This document shows positions 1 through 10,200 of a stretch of DNA of 52,447 bases, in pieces. The notes under the pieces are model-generated. The model saw only the letters and a program-made list of their open reading frames with translations. It had not been told where the DNA came from and did no database searches. The stretch comes from an uncultured Burkholderiales bacterium (GTDB lineage Bacteria > Pseudomonadota > Gammaproteobacteria > Burkholderiales > Burkholderiaceae_C). Numbering within the stretch: the stretch's first letter is position 1; each line of letters begins with the position of its first letter. The translations under genes were made by a program, and so were the position numbers. Where the stretch lies: contig CAILCI010000001.1 in NCBI GenBank assembly GCA_903832625.1, forward strand, positions 1 to 52,447, read 5' to 3'.

Positions 1-33
1 GAAACCCAATATTCACGTTTGTTCAGATCATGA
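1..33 (+). CDS. ureF: UreF C-terminal tail (partial)
   Basis: Frame 1 from the first base reads [10 protein letters not shown] followed by TGA. This is a typical C-terminus of the urease accessory protein UreF, which acts with UreH/UreD and UreG in loading nickel into urease. The stop overlaps the ureG start as ATGA, as expected for a urease operon whose earlier genes lie outside the window. Only ten residues are visible, so the call rests on this peptide and on the position before ureG. Confidence 0.7.
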   Translation, partial: ETQYSRLFRS

Positions 34-692
34 CCGCACTGCATACCATCGCTCACCGCACCAAAAAACTCCCACCGCTTCGCGTCGGCATTGGCGGCCC
101 TGTCGGCTCAGGCAAAACCACGTTGTTGGAGATGCTGTGCAAAGCCATGCGCGAGCGCTACGACTTGGTCGCCATCACCAACGACATCTACACCAAAGAA
201 GACCAACGCTTGCTCACCGTCAGCGGCGCGCTGCCTGCCGAGCGCATCATGGGCGTGGAGACTGGCGGCTGTCCGCACACCGCCATTCGGGAAGACGCCT
301 CCATCAACCTCGAAGCAATTGACCGCATGCTGGTGAGTTTTCCCGATGCCGATGTGGTCTTCATCGAGAGCGGCGGCGACAACTTGGCCGCCACCTTCAG
401 CCCTGAGTTGAGCGACCTGACCATCTATGTGATCGACGTGGCGGCGGGCGAAAAAATTCCGCGCAAAGGCGGCCCCGGCATCACCAAAAGCGATTTGTTC
501 GTCATCAACAAAACCGACCTCGCACCGCATGTGGGCGCCGACCTGCAGGTGATGGAAGCCGACACCCAGCGCATGAGAGCCAGCGCCAAAGGCGTCAAAC
601 CTTATGTCATGACCAACTTGCGCACCTTGACGGGCTTGCAAGAAGTGGTGAGTTTTATTGAGACACGCGGGATGCTCAAAGCAGCGGCGTGA
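30..692 (+). CDS. ureG: Urease accessory GTPase UreG
   Basis: UreG is the cytoplasmic SIMIBI-class GTPase that hydrolyses GTP to drive nickel insertion into the urease active site together with UreE, UreF and UreH/UreD. The 220-residue protein has the P-loop GGPVGSGKT at residues 22-30, the invariant nickel-binding Cys-Pro-His at 81-83 ([13 protein letters not shown]) and the guanine-specificity motif NKTD at 160-163. The length is usual for the family. Its start overlaps the stop of the preceding frame, which reads as the end of ureF, so it is probably the last gene of a ure operon entering from the left. It converges on the outer-membrane protein gene 9 bp downstream. Confidence 0.97.
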   Translation: MTALHTIAHRTKKLPPLRVGIGGPVGSGKTTLLEMLCKAMRERYDLVAITNDIYTKEDQRLLTVSGALPAERIMGVETGGCPHTAIREDASINLEAIDRMLVSFPDADVVFIESGGDNLAATFSPELSDLTIYVIDVAAGEKIPRKGGPGITKSDLFVINKTDLAPHVGADLQVMEADTQRMRASAKGVKPYVMTNLRTLTGLQEVVSFIETRGMLKAAA

Positions 693-701
693 TGGCGCAG
701 A

Positions 702-1949
702 TCAGTTGAAACGATAGGCCAGTCGCACACCCAGCGCTGAGCCGGACGAGGCGTAAATACCAGAATTGGCGGGCAGCTTGAGCCCTATGTAACCATTGGA
801 CGAGTAGCCCAACGATTGATCGGCCAACTGCAATTGCACGGCTGTAAAGACCTGCGGCGTCCATTCATGACGCCAAGCCACACCCCAGCCATTGTGGTGC
901 TCACGGTAAAAATCGCTATCCCATTGAATACCAGAAGCCGCATTGGTACCCAATTGGCTTCTGATTTGGTGGCGAGAAAACGAGGCTCCCAACACATCTT
1001 TGTTGGTGAAGTGATAGAGCAATTTGAGGGTGTTAGTGCTGCGCGTGTCTTTCAAATGGTCATCACATTTGCTTTGGTAAACGGCCGTGCAATCGTTGCT
1101 CAAATACTGCTGCGTTCGGGTGAGCTGCAACTGAGCCTGCCCATTGAGCGCAAAGTTCACGCCCGCGTAAATCAAATCGGTCGACTGATTGGTCGTACCC
1201 AAAAAGTCAGACTCAGGGCTGTAGGCTGATTGCTGCGAATGCAGCCAGCTGAGTCGGTATTCCGTGCCCGTCCATGTGTTGAACAAATTCAAAGAGCCGC
1301 CGACCTTGTTGTTCTTTTTGACTTGGTACTGCGGAGAAGGAATCCACTGCGCAAACTCATCCGATGCGTAATTGAGCACCAAAGGGTTGTAAACCCCAAC
1401 CAAAGCTTGTAAGTTGTAAGTGGCGTTCAAATCAAGATTGACATAGCTTTGCACGCCCGGCGCGCCGCCCGAGGTGTCCACAAACATGCTGCTGCTACAA
1501 GCCAAGGTGGGAGCAACGATCCAAGGCGAATCTGCGTCGTAAGTTTGGCACCATGTGGTTTTGTAATCCACCACCCCCGCCCGCAAACCCCACGAGGGCG
1601 AAATCGCATAGTCCAATGCCAACTCATCCAACTTAGCGCCGAACTCTTGATTCGCCTTGAATTTGATGTTGAAGCGCAGGTATTGAGTGATAGGCTCCAT
1701 GCCCACAATTTTGATTTCGGTATGCGGATTTTTGTAAGCCCACTTGGGACTGGCATCGGGCAAAAACAAAAAACTTCGCGGTTGAATCTCGGCTCTGACA
1801 TCGGTGGCCGCAGTTTTGATATGCCAAAAGTCTTCCCCCACTTCAATATTCCACGCGGCCTTTTGATCGCTCAGGCTCGCCAGCGAAAACGCTTGAGCCG
1901 AAACTAAAAGTGGAATCCACAGAAAGATGAGGGTGAATGTTTTTTTCAT
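702..1949 (-). CDS. Outer-membrane beta-barrel protein of unknown function
   Basis: I do not recognise the family. The 415-residue product begins with a clear Sec signal peptide (MKKTFTLIFLWIPLLVSAQA, cleavage near residue 20). The rest is rich in alternating aromatic/polar strands, typical of an outer-membrane barrel, and it ends in LAYRFN, close to the terminal-aromatic signature read by the BAM complex. Two cysteine pairs (around residues 138-151 and 282-290) may form extracellular disulfides. Several stretches, such as the one around WGLRAGVVDYKTTW, resemble porin-like strands. It stands alone: convergent with ureG and divergent from the flavin reductase across an AT-rich gap of about 115 bp. 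The gap probably carries both promoters, but I could not define boxes. Confidence 0.6.
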   Translation of the reverse strand: MKKTFTLIFLWIPLLVSAQAFSLASLSDQKAAWNIEVGEDFWHIKTAATDVRAEIQPRSFLFLPDASPKWAYKNPHTEIKIVGMEPITQYLRFNIKFKANQEFGAKLDELALDYAISPSWGLRAGVVDYKTTWCQTYDADSPWIVAPTLACSSSMFVDTSGGAPGVQSYVNLDLNATYNLQALVGVYNPLVLNYASDEFAQWIPSPQYQVKKNNKVGGSLNLFNTWTGTEYRLSWLHSQQSAYSPESDFLGTTNQSTDLIYAGVNFALNGQAQLQLTRTQQYLSNDCTAVYQSKCDDHLKDTRSTNTLKLLYHFTNKDVLGASFSRHQIRSQLGTNAASGIQWDSDFYREHHNGWGVAWRHEWTPQVFTAVQLQLADQSLGYSSNGYIGLKLPANSGIYASSGSALGVRLAYRFN

Positions 1950-2065
1950 ATGATCACCCCATTCTTAATTCACCAGAAATTAATATCTTTAAAAAATATC
2001 ACTATTTATTTAATTAAAGATTTCATAATTTGATAAAAACACACACAAGCAGCCAAAATCAAGCC

Positions 2066-2677
2066 ATGACCTATTTCTACCAACCCAAAGACGGCCACGG
2101 CCTTCCGCACGACCCCTTCAACGCCATCGTGGGGCCACGTCCCATCGGCTGGATTTCCAGCCGAAGCAGTTCGGGTGTGGACAACTTGGCGCCTTACAGC
2201 TTTTTCAACGCCTTCAACTATGTGCCACCCATCATTGGGTTTTCCAGCATTGGCGCCAAAGACAGTTTGCGCAACATCCAAGAAACAGGTGAATTTGTCT
2301 GGAATTTGGTGACGCGCCCTTTGGCCGAGGCCATGAACCAAAGCTGCGCCGCAGTTGCGCCTGAAGTGAGCGAATTCGATTTGACGGGCTTGACCCGCAC
2401 GCCCTCGCGCGTGGTGAATGTGCCGCGCGTTCTTGAAAGCCCTGTGGCGTTCGAATGCCGCAGCACGCAAATCATTCAATTGCAAGGCTTAGACGGCCAC
2501 AAGGTCGAGAGCTGGTTGGTCTTGGGCGAGGTGGTGGGCATCCACATTGACGAGGCGCTGCTCAAAGACGGCGTGTACGACACAGCCAACGCCGGCCATA
2601 TTTTGCGCGGTGGCGGCCCCGCCGACTATTTCAGCGTGGGCCCCGATCAGTTGTTCCAAATGTGGCGTCCACGCTAA
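2066..2677 (+). CDS. Flavin reductase-like FMN-binding protein
   Basis: The 203-residue protein resembles the flavin reductase/FMN-binding split-barrel family (DIM6/NTAB type). These proteins bind FMN and either reduce it with NAD(P)H or serve partner oxygenases. The N-terminal segment FNAIVGPRPIGWISS followed by NLAPYSFFNAFNYVPP is the characteristic FMN-binding region, and GEVVGIHIDE is typical of the C-terminal barrel strand. I chose ATG 2066 (MTYFYQP) over an in-frame upstream ATG at 2030, because family members begin near this point. No partner oxygenase lies beside it, so the substrate is unknown. Its end nearly abuts that of the convergent Bug-protein gene. Confidence 0.85.
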   Translation: MTYFYQPKDGHGLPHDPFNAIVGPRPIGWISSRSSSGVDNLAPYSFFNAFNYVPPIIGFSSIGAKDSLRNIQETGEFVWNLVTRPLAEAMNQSCAAVAPEVSEFDLTGLTRTPSRVVNVPRVLESPVAFECRSTQIIQLQGLDGHKVESWLVLGEVVGIHIDEALLKDGVYDTANAGHILRGGGPADYFSVGPDQLFQMWRPR

Positions 2678-2681
2678 GGTT

Positions 2682-3698
2682 TTATTGTTTTTCGATCTTG
2701 GCTTTGGCAATCACGTCTGCCCAGCGCTTGATGTCAAAAGCCAGCAATTCGCCTGCTTGCTCGGGTGTGCTGCCTTCGGCGTAGAGGCTGACGTCACTCA
2801 AGCGTTTGACCACATCGGGCATTTTCAAAATCGTTTGCAACTCTTTGTTCAAGCGCAACACCACGGCTTTGGGCGTATGCGCCGGCACAGCCAAGCCATT
2901 CCAAGACGCAGCTTGAAACTTCGCTAAACTGCCGCCCGCCTCGCGCACCAGCGGCACATCGGGCAAGCCCAAGCTGCGCTTGTCACTCAAGACAGCCAAA
3001 GGTCGCAATGCCTGCGATTTGATTTGCGGCATAACAGGGCCCAAGATTTCCACCATCGCGTCTATGCTGCCGCCGCGCAATGCAGTGATAACAGGCGGTG
3101 TGCCGTTGAAAGGCACGATTTGCGCTTGCAAACCCGATGCGCTCAAAAACATTTCGGCGGCCAAATTCTGGGTCGTGCCAATTTGCGGTGTACCGATGTT
3201 GAGCTTGCCTGGGTTGGCTTTGGCATAGGCCAGCAAATCGGCAAAGCTTTTGAAGCGACCTTCTTCGGCCACGGCAATCACCAAATCGAACGAGGCCAAC
3301 TTAGAAACCGGCGCAAAGTCTTTGACCGTATCAAACGGCAGGCTTTTGAACAACGAGGCGCTGACCGCCGTGCCGCTGGAAATGAGCAACAGCGTGTGGC
3401 CATCTGGTTCGGCGTGCGCCACTTGCTCGCCCGCCACAATGCCGCCTGCGCTGGGCTTGTTTTCAATGACCACGGGTTGGCCCAAGGCCTCGGACAGCTT
3501 TTGCCCCACGGTGCGGGCGGTAATATCAGCCGCACCGCCAGGGGCGTTAGGCACCACAATTTTGATGGTTTTGCTGGGAAATGCCGCCTGCGCCAACACA
3601 GCACTGGGCGCAAGACAAGCCATCGCCAACAGGGGCAGGCTCAGGCTGAGGGCAACACGACGCGATTGCGAAAATAAATGGGTCAGAGGGGTTTTCAT
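2682..3698 (-). CDS. Bug/TctC-family periplasmic solute-binding protein
   Basis: This is a Bordetella uptake gene (Bug) type extracytoplasmic solute receptor, a family greatly expanded in Burkholderiales that binds carboxylates and similar small molecules. A signal peptide runs to about residue 37 (VALSLSLPLLAMACLAPSAVLAQA). The family hallmark follows: FPSKTIKIVVPNAPGGAADI, then GQPVVIENKPSAGGIVAGE and the PVVIENKP loop. The start at 3698 (MKTPLTHLF) suits the signal peptide better than the in-frame ATG at 3725. No TctA/TctB membrane genes are adjacent, so it is an orphan receptor, as is usual for this family. The ligand cannot be read from the sequence. Confidence 0.92.
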   Translation of the reverse strand: MKTPLTHLFSQSRRVALSLSLPLLAMACLAPSAVLAQAAFPSKTIKIVVPNAPGGAADITARTVGQKLSEALGQPVVIENKPSAGGIVAGEQVAHAEPDGHTLLLISSGTAVSASLFKSLPFDTVKDFAPVSKLASFDLVIAVAEEGRFKSFADLLAYAKANPGKLNIGTPQIGTTQNLAAEMFLSASGLQAQIVPFNGTPPVITALRGGSIDAMVEILGPVMPQIKSQALRPLAVLSDKRSLGLPDVPLVREAGGSLAKFQAASWNGLAVPAHTPKAVVLRLNKELQTILKMPDVVKRLSDVSLYAEGSTPEQAGELLAFDIKRWADVIAKAKIEKQ

Positions 3699-3754
3699 AG
3701 GCTCCACTTTACACAGTATCCTCAAGCATTGTTTTTACTTGCTCTCTTTCAGAC

Positions 3755-6700
3755 ATGTCTCACTCCCCCAACACTGGCTTCATGGTGCTGCACAGCAACC
3801 AACTCGAAGGCTTGCGGGACTTGATGGTCGAATTCATCCGAAATCACCCGCTCGCCCCCTTGCAGCCCGAAGTGCTGCTGGTGCAAAGCAACGGCATGAA
3901 GCATTGGCTGGAGTTGACGCTGGCCCAAGAGCTGGGCATTTGTGCCGCCACGCAAATCGATTTGCCCTCCACCGCGCTGTGGCAGATTTACCGCCAAGTC
4001 TTGGGCGCAGACGCTGTACCTGCGCACATGCCTTTGGACAAATCGCCGCTCACCTGGCGACTCATGCGCCGTTTACCGGCTTTGCTGGAACAGTCTGAAT
4101 TTGCGCCCTTGCAACGCTATGTCCAAGGCGAACAAGGCCAGCCGCAAACCCGACGCCTGTTCCAACTCGCCCAGCAAGTGGCCGACGTGTTTGACGGCTA
4201 CCAAAACTACCGCGCCGATTGGCTGACCCAATGGGCGCAAAACCAAGACGATGTGCTGCCGCCAGAACAACGCTGGCAAGCCGTTTTGTGGCGCGATGTG
4301 CTGGCCGATTTGGCACAAGATCCGCAAGCCAGCGCCTTTCGATCGCGCTCCGAGGTGCACGATGCATTTGTCCAACAACTCGCGCAATGCTCGCCTGAGC
4401 AACGTCCGCAGGGCGTGCCTGAACGCCTGATGGTGTTTGGCGTGACTTCGCTGCCCATGCAAACCGTGCAAGCCTTGGCCGCGCTGGGACAAGTCTGCCA
4501 AGTGCTGCTCTGGGTGCAAAACCCGTGTCAACACCACTGGGGCCATGTGGTGGAAAGCCATCGTCCCTTGGCCGCACTCGCCAAGCGCCGCCAACACCTC
4601 AAAGCCGGTTTGCCTGCGCCTGCCGAGCACTTGGGGCTGGATGATCAGTTTTTGCTGCACACCCAAACCAATCCTTTGCTCGCCGCTTGGGGCAAACATG
4701 GGCGTGACTACCTGCACTTGCTCGACGCGTTTGACGATGTCAACCGCTACCGCGCGCAGTTCAACCGTGTCGATGCATTCATAGACCCCGCCCACGACGC
4801 CCAAGAAGCAGGCCGCGCACCCACGCGGCTGGAGTGGCTGCAATCCGACGTTTTACAACTCGAACCCCCGCCCGCCACCCCACGCGAACATGCGGCGCAA
4901 GACCTCAGCATTGAACTGCTGCAAGCCCATTCGGCGCAACGCGAGGTGGAGGTGTTGCACGACCACATCTTGCATTGGCTGGAAGGCGACGCCAGCTTGA
5001 AGCCCAGCGACATCATGGTCATGGTGCCGGACATGAGCCGCTTTGCGCCCAACATCCATGCGGTGTTTGGCCGCAAGGACAGTCGCGTCGCGTATTCGGT
5101 CGCCGACACCACGCCGCGCACTGAACCGCTGGTGCAAGCGCTCGACAGCCTCTTGCAATTGCCCCAGCTACGCCTCACGCGGCTGGAATGGTTGAGTTGG
5201 TTCGAAGTGGTCGAAATGCGCCAGCGTTTTGGTTTGGACGAAGCCGATGTGCAACTCATCAATACGTGGCTGCAAGACGCAGGTGTGCGCTGGGGCTTGG
5301 ATGCCCAACACCGCAGCCAATGGGGCATGGCCGCAGAGATAGACCACGCCAACCAAAACACATGGCTGTTTGGCGTGGAACGCTTGCTGCTGGGTTATGC
5401 CAGCGGCTTGGCCGATGAGGTGTGGGGCGACACCGCCGCGTCGCTCGGCGTGGGCGGCTTGCACACCCGCTTGGTGGAAGGCTTGTTGCAATGGCTGCGC
5501 CAGGTGCAAACGCAGACCCGGCTGCTACAACAAGAACACACGCCCGCGCAATGGGTGGCGCTGTTGCAGCAATTGATGGCGCAGTTTTTCAAAGCCCAAA
5601 CCGATGCCCAAGAACGTTTGCTAGAGCGCGTCATGGCGCCGCTGGAGCGCTGGCTCGAAGAATGCCAGCTGGCACGCATGGACGCGCCCTTGCCCTTGGC
5701 GGTGGTGCGGGAACATTGGCTCAACCAATTGCAGCAACCCGCCATGCACCAGCGCTTTTTTGGAGGCGGTGTGCAATTTGCCACCTTGATGCCCATGCGC
5801 TCCATTCCTTTCAAGGTGGTGTGCCTGCTGGGCATGAACGACGCCGATTACCCGCGCCAGCAAAGTCCGATTGATTTTGATTTGATGCGCGACCCCACGC
5901 TGTGGCGTGCGGGCGACCGCTCACGACGCGAGGACGACCGCTACTTGTTTTTAGAAGCCGTGTTGTCAGCGCGTGAAAAGCTCTACATCAGCTGGCAAGG
6001 CAAGCGCACCCACGACCACCAAGACCTGCCGCCCTCGGTGTTGGTGGCGCAGTTGATGGATTATTTGAACCTCGCTTGGCGCACGCCCACTGTTGCGCCC
6101 TTACAGCCCTTGCAGGCGTTTTCTAAACAATATTTTCAAGCGCCGAGCCAATTTTTCACCTATGCCAGCGAATGGCAAAGTGCTTATGCGCCGCCCACCA
6201 CAAGCGACAACTCTCGTCAGGATTTGTCTCTTACGTCTGCCGTTCACAAGCCGCTGAACCCACGCATTGAACTCAGCCAACTCTCGCGTTTATTGCGCCA
6301 GCCCGTGAGCGTGTACTTGAACGACCATTTGAATGTGCGACTCACCAGCCCAAAAGCCGATGTGCAAGAGAGCGAGCCGTTTGCCCTCGACGCATTGCTA
6401 CGCTACCAACTCACCCACGCTGTCGCCACCTCGGAGCAACCCGAGCACATGTTGTCGCTGCTGCGCATGAGTGGTCAACTCGCCTTGGCGGGTTTGGGTG
6501 AACAACAAACCCAAGCCCTGCGCCAAAACAGCGACAGCTTGAGAGAGCGCATGGCGCATTGGCTTCAACCCGAGCAACTGGCTTTGCCTTTGCAATCCAT
6601 CGAATTGCCCATGCACATCGAAGGCGAAACCTTCACGCTGTGCGCACAATGGCCGCAAAGTCAGCAGATCTGGCGCATGAGCAGCGATGGCCAGTCGTGC

Positions 6701-7201
6701 TTGCAATTGGATGTTCGTGCAGGCAGCGTGGTGCAAGGCAAAGACGATGCACCGCAGCCGCGCGGCAACACTTTGTGCGATGTCTGGCTCTACCACTTGG
6801 TGGCCTGCGCGGGTGGCCTGAGCACCACCAGCGTGCAACTGGGGCTCAAGGGCGAACTCCGGTTTGAACCCATGTCTGCGCAAGCCGCGCAGCATGAGCT
6901 GACCCAACTGGTGGGCCTCTACCAACAAGCTTGGCAGCGTGCGTTGCCCGTGGCGCGCGACAGCGCCTGCGCTTGGTGGGTCGCCACTGTCTACAACGCC
7001 AAAAACCCCGAGCAAGAAGCCCAACAATGCTTTGAAGGCAACCGCCAACGCACCGGCGAATTGCAAAAACATGCGGTGTTGCAGCGGGTGTTCACCCGCT
7101 TTGACGATTTACGCGCCGAGCAGCCCGTCTGGGCTGAGGCCTTGTACGGCCAGATGATTCGCTCAGTCCAAGTGGTCTCGCACGAAAGTGAAGCCCCATG
7201 A
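3755..7201 (+). CDS. recC: RecBCD subunit RecC
   Basis: RecC is the gamma subunit of exodeoxyribonuclease V. It splits the duplex, holds RecB and RecD together and scans for the Chi site. The 1148-residue protein starts with a typical RecC N-terminus (GFMVLHSNQLEGLRDLMVEF, then LVQSNGMKHWLEL), a segment common to RecC proteins. The motif LLGMNDADYPR at about residue 690 and QSPIDFDLM are also characteristic. Length fits the family (about 1120-1160). Its last bases overlap the recB start as ATGA, indicating translational coupling. The order recC-recB-recD without ptrA is common in betaproteobacteria. Confidence 0.96.
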   Translation: MSHSPNTGFMVLHSNQLEGLRDLMVEFIRNHPLAPLQPEVLLVQSNGMKHWLELTLAQELGICAATQIDLPSTALWQIYRQVLGADAVPAHMPLDKSPLTWRLMRRLPALLEQSEFAPLQRYVQGEQGQPQTRRLFQLAQQVADVFDGYQNYRADWLTQWAQNQDDVLPPEQRWQAVLWRDVLADLAQDPQASAFRSRSEVHDAFVQQLAQCSPEQRPQGVPERLMVFGVTSLPMQTVQALAALGQVCQVLLWVQNPCQHHWGHVVESHRPLAALAKRRQHLKAGLPAPAEHLGLDDQFLLHTQTNPLLAAWGKHGRDYLHLLDAFDDVNRYRAQFNRVDAFIDPAHDAQEAGRAPTRLEWLQSDVLQLEPPPATPREHAAQDLSIELLQAHSAQREVEVLHDHILHWLEGDASLKPSDIMVMVPDMSRFAPNIHAVFGRKDSRVAYSVADTTPRTEPLVQALDSLLQLPQLRLTRLEWLSWFEVVEMRQRFGLDEADVQLINTWLQDAGVRWGLDAQHRSQWGMAAEIDHANQNTWLFGVERLLLGYASGLADEVWGDTAASLGVGGLHTRLVEGLLQWLRQVQTQTRLLQQEHTPAQWVALLQQLMAQFFKAQTDAQERLLERVMAPLERWLEECQLARMDAPLPLAVVREHWLNQLQQPAMHQRFFGGGVQFATLMPMRSIPFKVVCLLGMNDADYPRQQSPIDFDLMRDPTLWRAGDRSRREDDRYLFLEAVLSAREKLYISWQGKRTHDHQDLPPSVLVAQLMDYLNLAWRTPTVAPLQPLQAFSKQYFQAPSQFFTYASEWQSAYAPPTTSDNSRQDLSLTSAVHKPLNPRIELSQLSRLLRQPVSVYLNDHLNVRLTSPKADVQESEPFALDALLRYQLTHAVATSEQPEHMLSLLRMSGQLALAGLGEQQTQALRQNSDSLRERMAHWLQPEQLALPLQSIELPMHIEGETFTLCAQWPQSQQIWRMSSDGQSCLQLDVRAGSVVQGKDDAPQPRGNTLCDVWLYHLVACAGGLSTTSVQLGLKGELRFEPMSAQAAQHELTQLVGLYQQAWQRALPVARDSACAWWVATVYNAKNPEQEAQQCFEGNRQRTGELQKHAVLQRVFTRFDDLRAEQPVWAEALYGQMIRSVQVVSHESEAP

Positions 7202-10200
7202 GCCACACCGCCCAAAAACTCGATGCCTTGCGCCTGAACTTGTCAGGCCGCCAAGTGATTGAAGCCAGCGCCGGCACTGGTAAAACTTGGACGCTGGCTG
7301 CCCTCTATGTGCGCTTGGTCTTGGCGCATTTGCGACCCAATGCACAGCCGCTGTTGCCATCGCAAATATTGGTGATGACCTTCACCGAGGCGGCCACCGC
7401 CGAGCTGCGCGAGCGCATACGCAACCGCCTGCGCGACGCCGCCCTGTGGTTTGACCACAGCGCCCGTGGCCTGCCCATGCCAGCGGGCTTTGAAGCCGAT
7501 GCCTTTTTGCAAGCCCTGCGCCAAGACTACGCCCAACCGCAATGGCCGCAATGCGCCCTGCAATTGAGCCTCGCCGCCGATTGGATGGATGACGCCGCCA
7601 TCTACACCATCCACGCTTGGTCGCGCCGCATGTTGAGCCAACACGCGCTGGACAGCCGCATCTTGTTTGAGCAAACCCATTTGGACAATGCCGCCGAATT
7701 GCAGCTTGAGTTGGTGCAAGACTATTGGCGCACTTGGCTTTATCCTCTGTCGCAAGACATGCTGCAGGAGTTGCTGCCGTTTTTGGGCAACTCGCCCGAC
7801 CACACCTTGGAGACACTGCGCACCTATTGGCGCAAAGAAGAACGCAAACCTCGCGCGCCCCGTCCTGAGCCCGCTGCGCCCCAAGACATTGGCACAGAGC
7901 GCTTGTCTTGGAAAACCCGCTGCAACGCACTGGCCGAGCAAAGCCGTGCGCTGTGGAACGAGGCGCTCTTGCGCGACTTGCAAGACAACCGCATCAAAGG
8001 CGCACAAGCCAAACACTATGCCAATTGGCTGGAACACTTGTGTCAATGGGTGAGCGACGCCAACACACCGCCGAACATCGATGTGCTGGCGCGTTTTGGT
8101 CATTCGAATTTGCACACCAAAGCCTGGCCCCAACTCGACGCACATGCGGCTTTTGCCACACAGCTCGACGTCTACCTCAGCGCCCTTGCCGCGCCACCTG
8201 ACAGCCAAAGCGCGCTCATAGAACATGCGGCCACCACAGTTGCCCAAAGCTACCGAGAGGCCAAAGAAACACGCGGTGCTTTTGATTTCTCCGACTTGCT
8301 GCAACAGCTCTACCACGCCGTCCAAATGGAAGATGGCCGCTTGAGCCAAGCCATTCGCACGCAATACCCCGTTGCCTTGGTGGATGAATTTCAAGACACC
8401 GATCCTTGGCAATACGGCAGCTTAGACCGCATTTACGACGCCAGCGCATGCGATGCCAGCAACGCCTTCATCATGATTGGCGACCCCAAACAGGCCATTT
8501 ACAGCTTCCGTGGTGCCGACCTCAACACCTACTTGCAAGCCCGCGCCGATGCGCTGGCGCTGGACGCGCAATCGCTGCACACGCTCAACACCAACCACCG
8601 CTCCAGTCAGGGTTTGGTCAACGCCGTCAACCATGTGTTCAAGCAAATTGAAGCGCCATTTAGCCCCGCACAAAGCGCCTCTTCGATTGAGTTTGTTGAA
8701 GTCGAAGCTGCGGGCAAGGTCGCGGCCTTCAAGCGCCGACAAAGCGCGCAAAACCCCAGCATGACCGTGTGGCAAATGCACGACCCCGAGGGTGAACCCG
8801 TCGTTCGCGTTGGCGATTATGTGCACCACACCGCACACGTCTTCGCCGACCACATGGCTGAATTGCTCAATGCCCAAGACGCCCAACCCGGCGACATGGC
8901 GGTGCTGGTGCGCGGTCAAGCTCACGCCGATGCCATGCAAGCCGCTTTGCGCCAGCGCGGCATTCCCAGCGTGTATTTGTCGGACCGCAGCAGCGTTTAT
9001 GCGGCGCCCGAAGCCACCGATGTGTGGCGTTTGCTCACCGCCATGGCTTCGCCCAACCAATTGGCGAATGTGCGCGCCGCCATGGCCAGCCGCTTGTGGT
9101 GTCTGCAGATGGATGAGTTGCAAACCCTGCTCAACGACGAAGTGCAGTGGAACCACTGGGTCGAGCAGTTCCACGAGTGGCACCAGCTGTGGCAACAACG
9201 TGGCGTGTTGCCGCTGTTGCACAGCTTCATGCACACGCCCATTCTGGGCGCCAGTGTGGCGCAGCGCTTGCTCCGCAGCCCAGAGGGCGAGCGCCGCTTG
9301 AGCAACTTGCTGCACTTGGGCGAGTTGTTGCAACACGCATCGCAAAGCCTGCAAGGCATCCACAGCGTGGTGCGTTTTCTTGAGCTGCAAATTGTGCAAC
9401 CACCGCAAGACAGCGACGCGCAAAAAGCGCGGCTTGAAACCGATGCGCAGTGCGTGCAAATCATCACTTATCACAAGAGCAAGGGGCTGCAATATCCGCT
9501 GGTGTTTGTGCCGTTTGCAGGCAGCTTTGCGTTCGAGAAAAAGGCCAAAGCGCAGCTTTATGACGACGATGCCCAAGCCTCTGACGACAGCGAAACCACC
9601 TCCTCGGTCGATGAAGACATGCGCTTGCTCTACGTGGCCCTCACCCGTGCCCAACACGCGCTGTGGTTGGGCGTGGCCGAAACCAAAAACGACCTGAGCA
9701 AAGAAGGCAAACTCAGCGCCTTGTCCAAGCTGCTCAAGCGCCAAGAACGAGGCGATTTACAAAAGCAGCTCAAGGCCTTGTGGGACGAATGCCCAGACAT
9801 TTCAGTGGCACCAATGCCCGAAGTCAGGCACATCCTGTTTGCCCATGCGCTCCAGTCACCCGAGCCACAAGCCGCGCTGCGTCCCACACGCAGCCACCTC
9901 AGCGCATGGTGGACAGCCAGCTTCAGCACGCTCACACGCGGCTTGGTGTCGCTGTCCTCACAAGACGACAAGGTGGACGATGCGCTCACCGATGCACAAG
10001 CGCTGGATGCAGACACTGACTCGGAACAATTGCCCGCGTTTGCTTCCACCGCGTCCAATCTTTGGCAAAGCTTTCCCGCAGGCGCGCGCTACGGCACCTT
10101 GTTGCACGACTTGCTGGAATGGCAATCGCTCCACCAGTGGCCTGCGGCACAAGCCAACGCTGCGCTCACCACAGGCTGGCAACACACCGAATGGCACAAG